Assembly (NCBI GenBank): GCA_937920635.1
Contig: CAKZUE010000054.1
Coordinates: forward strand, 1-64,000
Direction of reading: 5' to 3'
Length of the DNA stretch: 64,000 nt
Source of the DNA: an uncultured Bryobacteraceae bacterium
GTDB taxonomy: Bacteria > Acidobacteriota > Terriglobia > Bryobacterales > Bryobacteraceae
The notes under the pieces were generated by a model that saw nothing but the letters and a program-made list of their open reading frames with translations, was not told where the DNA came from and ran no database searches. Positions 62,582 through 64,000 of this stretch are shown here, one piece after another (within the stretch, counting starts at the first letter, position 1; each line of letters begins with the position of its first letter). The position numbers and the translations under genes are program-made.

Positions 62582-63450
62582 TGGCGGCGCTGGCAGGGGC
62601 GGCGCAGGAGCCGGTGTTCCGCGTCGATGTGCGGCTGGTGCGGATCCTGGCGACGGTGCGGGACGCGCAGGGAGCGCTGGCGGGCGGTCTGGAACGGGAC
62701 GATTTCCGGGTGACGGACAACGGCGTGGAGCAGGAGATTGCGGTGTTCGAGCGGCAGTCGGCGCAGCCGTTGTCGGTGGCGGTGCTGATCGACCGCAGCC
62801 GTTCGACGCAGCGGGAGCGGGCGTACGAGCTGTCGGCGCTGCAACGGTTTTTCCGGGCGCTGGTGCGGGAGGGAAACGCGGAAGACACAGCGGCGCTGTA
62901 TTCGTTCAATTTCGAGGTGGCGCTGCAGGCGGACTACACGCGGCGGCTGGACCGTCTGGAGGCGGCGCTGCGGCGGCTGAAGAGCGAAGGGGCGACGGCG
63001 ATGTACGACGCGATCTATCTGGCGTCGCGCGATCTGGAACGGCGGGGCGGGCGGCGGGTGGCGGTGGTGGTGAGCGACGGGGCGGACACGATCAGCAAGA
63101 CGACGTTTCACGAGGCGCTGGAGGCGCTGCACCGCGCTGACGCGGTGCTCTATGCGCTGCTGCTGGTGCCGGTGAAAGGGGAGGCGGGGAGGAACCTGCG
63201 GGGGGAAAACGCATTGATCCAGTTTTGTTCCGGCACCGGAGGGAAGATGTTTTATCCGGCGGCGCCGCGCGCGCTGGACGAGGCGTTTGCGGAGATCCTG
63301 CGCGACCTGCGGACGCAGTACCTGATCGGCTACTACCCGAAGAACGTGCCGCCCTCGAAAGAGCGTTTTCACCGGGTGAGCGTGACGGTGAAACGGGACG
63401 GCTACACGGTCTCGGCAAGGACGGGATATTTCGCCGATGAGATACGATAG
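62554..63450 (+). CDS. VWFA-related acidobacterial domain protein (copy 4)
   Basis: A 298-residue short member of the family. A weak signal (GLIDRRQVMAALAGAAQ) is followed by the N-terminal strand block (VDVRLVRILATVRDAQGALAGGLERDDFRVTDNG in part) and a VWA domain with SVAVLIDRSRSTQRE, a good DxSxS MIDAS motif. RRVAVVVSDGADTISK follows, then the terminal VTVKRDGYTVSARTGYFA signature. The start is uncertain; GTG 62554 has GGAGG nearby, while ATG 62539 is also in frame. It overlaps the MoaD-MoaE gene, so it may share the mRNA. Function unknown. Confidence 0.83.
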   Translation: MGLIDRRQVMAALAGAAQEPVFRVDVRLVRILATVRDAQGALAGGLERDDFRVTDNGVEQEIAVFERQSAQPLSVAVLIDRSRSTQRERAYELSALQRFFRALVREGNAEDTAALYSFNFEVALQADYTRRLDRLEAALRRLKSEGATAMYDAIYLASRDLERRGGRRVAVVVSDGADTISKTTFHEALEALHRADAVLYALLLVPVKGEAGRNLRGENALIQFCSGTGGKMFYPAAPRALDEAFAEILRDLRTQYLIGYYPKNVPPSKERFHRVSVTVKRDGYTVSARTGYFADEIR

Positions 63451-63472
63451 TGGGGTTGGGGAGGCACGCGGA

Positions 63473-63700
63473 GTGGCAAAATCCAAGGCGCCGGCGCAGA
63501 CGTTTGAAGAGGCGCGCTACCTGCGCAGGCTGGCGAGCACGAAGGCGCGGGTGCGGGTGAAGCTGATGAATGGCGAAGAGGTGGAAGGCTTCATCGAGTA
63601 CTGGGATCAGGCGTTTGTGCGGGTGACGCGCGAGCCCGAGGCGCCGAATCTTTTCATTTTCAAGCACGACATCGCCTACATCGCCGAGTTGGGCGAGTAA
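63473..63700 (+). CDS. Hfq/Sm-like RNA-binding protein
   Basis: A 75-residue protein that reads as an Sm fold. A short N-terminal helix (TFEEARYLRRLAST) precedes strands KARVRVKLMNGEEVEGFIEYWDQ, which match the Sm1 pattern of Hfq (VxLxNGxxxxGxIExFDQ). The end FIFKHDIAYIAEL parallels the Hfq Sm2 motif YKHAIS. The N-terminal Gln that contacts RNA is not clear. It could be a divergent Hfq that helps small RNAs pair. GTG at 63473 was chosen because of the preceding GGAGG and CGGA; other in-frame starts reach into the VWFA gene. Confidence 0.75.
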   Translation: MAKSKAPAQTFEEARYLRRLASTKARVRVKLMNGEEVEGFIEYWDQAFVRVTREPEAPNLFIFKHDIAYIAELGE

Positions 63701-63726
63701 GGCGGAGCGGCAGCGTGGCAGGTTCC

Positions 63727-64000
63727 ATGACGAGTTACCTGGAGACGGCGGCAGAGATCGCGCGGGAAGCGGGCGCGCTGCTGGCGCACCACTTCGAGCG
63801 CGGCATTTCGTACGACCTGAAGGGCGAGTTCGACCTGGTGACAGAGGCGGACAGAGCGAGTGAAGCGCTGGTGGTGGAGCGGCTGCACTCGTATTTTCCG
63901 GGGCACTCAGTGCTCGGAGAAGAGGGCGGGATGCGGGACAAGCCCGGGGAGTTCTGCTGGTATGTGGATCCGCTGGACGGAACGACGAACTTCGCGCACG
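63727..64000 (+). CDS. Inositol monophosphatase family protein (partial, N-terminus)
   Basis: The first 91 residues of a lithium-sensitive, magnesium-dependent sugar phosphatase of the SuhB/IMPase type, cut by the window end. ATEI-like AAEIAREAGALLAHHFERG, the FDLVTEADRASE helix, the metal-binding Glu in SVLGEEGG, and the start of the DxDGT metal motif (YVDPLDGTTNFAH) are all present. It starts 26 bases after the Hfq-like gene. The ATG at 63727 was taken; a GTG twelve bases upstream is also in frame and has a GGAG at good distance. Confidence 0.9.
   Translation, partial: MTSYLETAAEIAREAGALLAHHFERGISYDLKGEFDLVTEADRASEALVVERLHSYFPGHSVLGEEGGMRDKPGEFCWYVDPLDGTTNFAH

Overview
The window looks like a chromosomal segment of a high-GC acidobacterium of the Solibacter/Bryobacter type (class Terriglobia, Bryobacteraceae-like). 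The lineage call is inference. It rests on four proteins of the acidobacterial VWFA-related family, two CRTAC1-type FG-GAP/ASPIC-UnbV proteins, a TonB-receptor C-terminus of the kind expanded in this group, DUF1080, Gfo/Idh/MocA and glucarate-dehydratase-like sugar enzymes, and many Tat or Sec signal peptides. There are no phage genes, integrases, complete insertion sequences or CRISPR arrays.

Region 1 (1-8620, minus strand) is an exopolysaccharide operon read from a candidate sigma70-type promoter near 8.6 kb. Its order is O-antigen ligase-like protein, GT4 glycosyltransferase, FlaA1/WbpM-type sugar dehydratase, a small ribbon-helix-helix-like protein, SLBB export lipoprotein-like protein, Wzc-like tyrosine autokinase and an ABC-2 permease cut by the window edge. 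Most junctions overlap or abut. Region 2 (8.7-21.6 kb) is mixed housekeeping and sugar metabolism: a lipoprotein, DUF465 and FmdB-type small proteins, glucarate dehydratase-like and Gfo/Idh/MocA enzymes, a PfpI protein, a GH5-like hydrolase, tRNA-Arg(CCG), riboflavin synthase, an aquaglyceroporin, glutamate dehydrogenase and MutS. Region 3 (21.7-42.7 kb) is lineage-specific: VWFA proteins, CRTAC1 proteins, TPR proteins, a GT2/methyltransferase/GT-C operon whose GT-C protein carries a LamG domain, a chimeric rhamnosidase/TonB-receptor remnant, an unrecognised two-gene unit, and a cassette of Cys-rich secreted protein, membrane thioredoxin-fold protein and VWFA protein.

Region 4 (42.7-52.9 kb) holds HemL coupled to a geranylgeranyl-reductase-type flavoprotein, DUF1080, a PLP enzyme / PNPOx-like / M28 peptidase overlapping trio, a CE1-type esterase and an enolase-superfamily enzyme. 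Region 5 (52.9-64 kb) starts with two copies of a 30-bp REP-like repeat. A tight DUF1175 / alpha-2-macroglobulin / small membrane protein / macrodomain operon follows. It converges on an opposing operon of YbgC-type thioesterase, a minimal penicillin-binding-protein-like protein and a SpoIID-metalloprotease fusion. The window ends with a MoaD-MoaE fusion, a fourth VWFA protein, an Hfq-like protein and the start of an inositol-monophosphatase gene.

The best candidates for under-described biology are the Cys-rich/thioredoxin/VWFA cassette with a G9 tract in its putative promoter, the convergent A2M and cell-wall operons with unusual fusions, the GT-C-LamG protein, and the rhamnosidase/TonB-receptor chimera. 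All functions come from reading the sequence; no database search was run.
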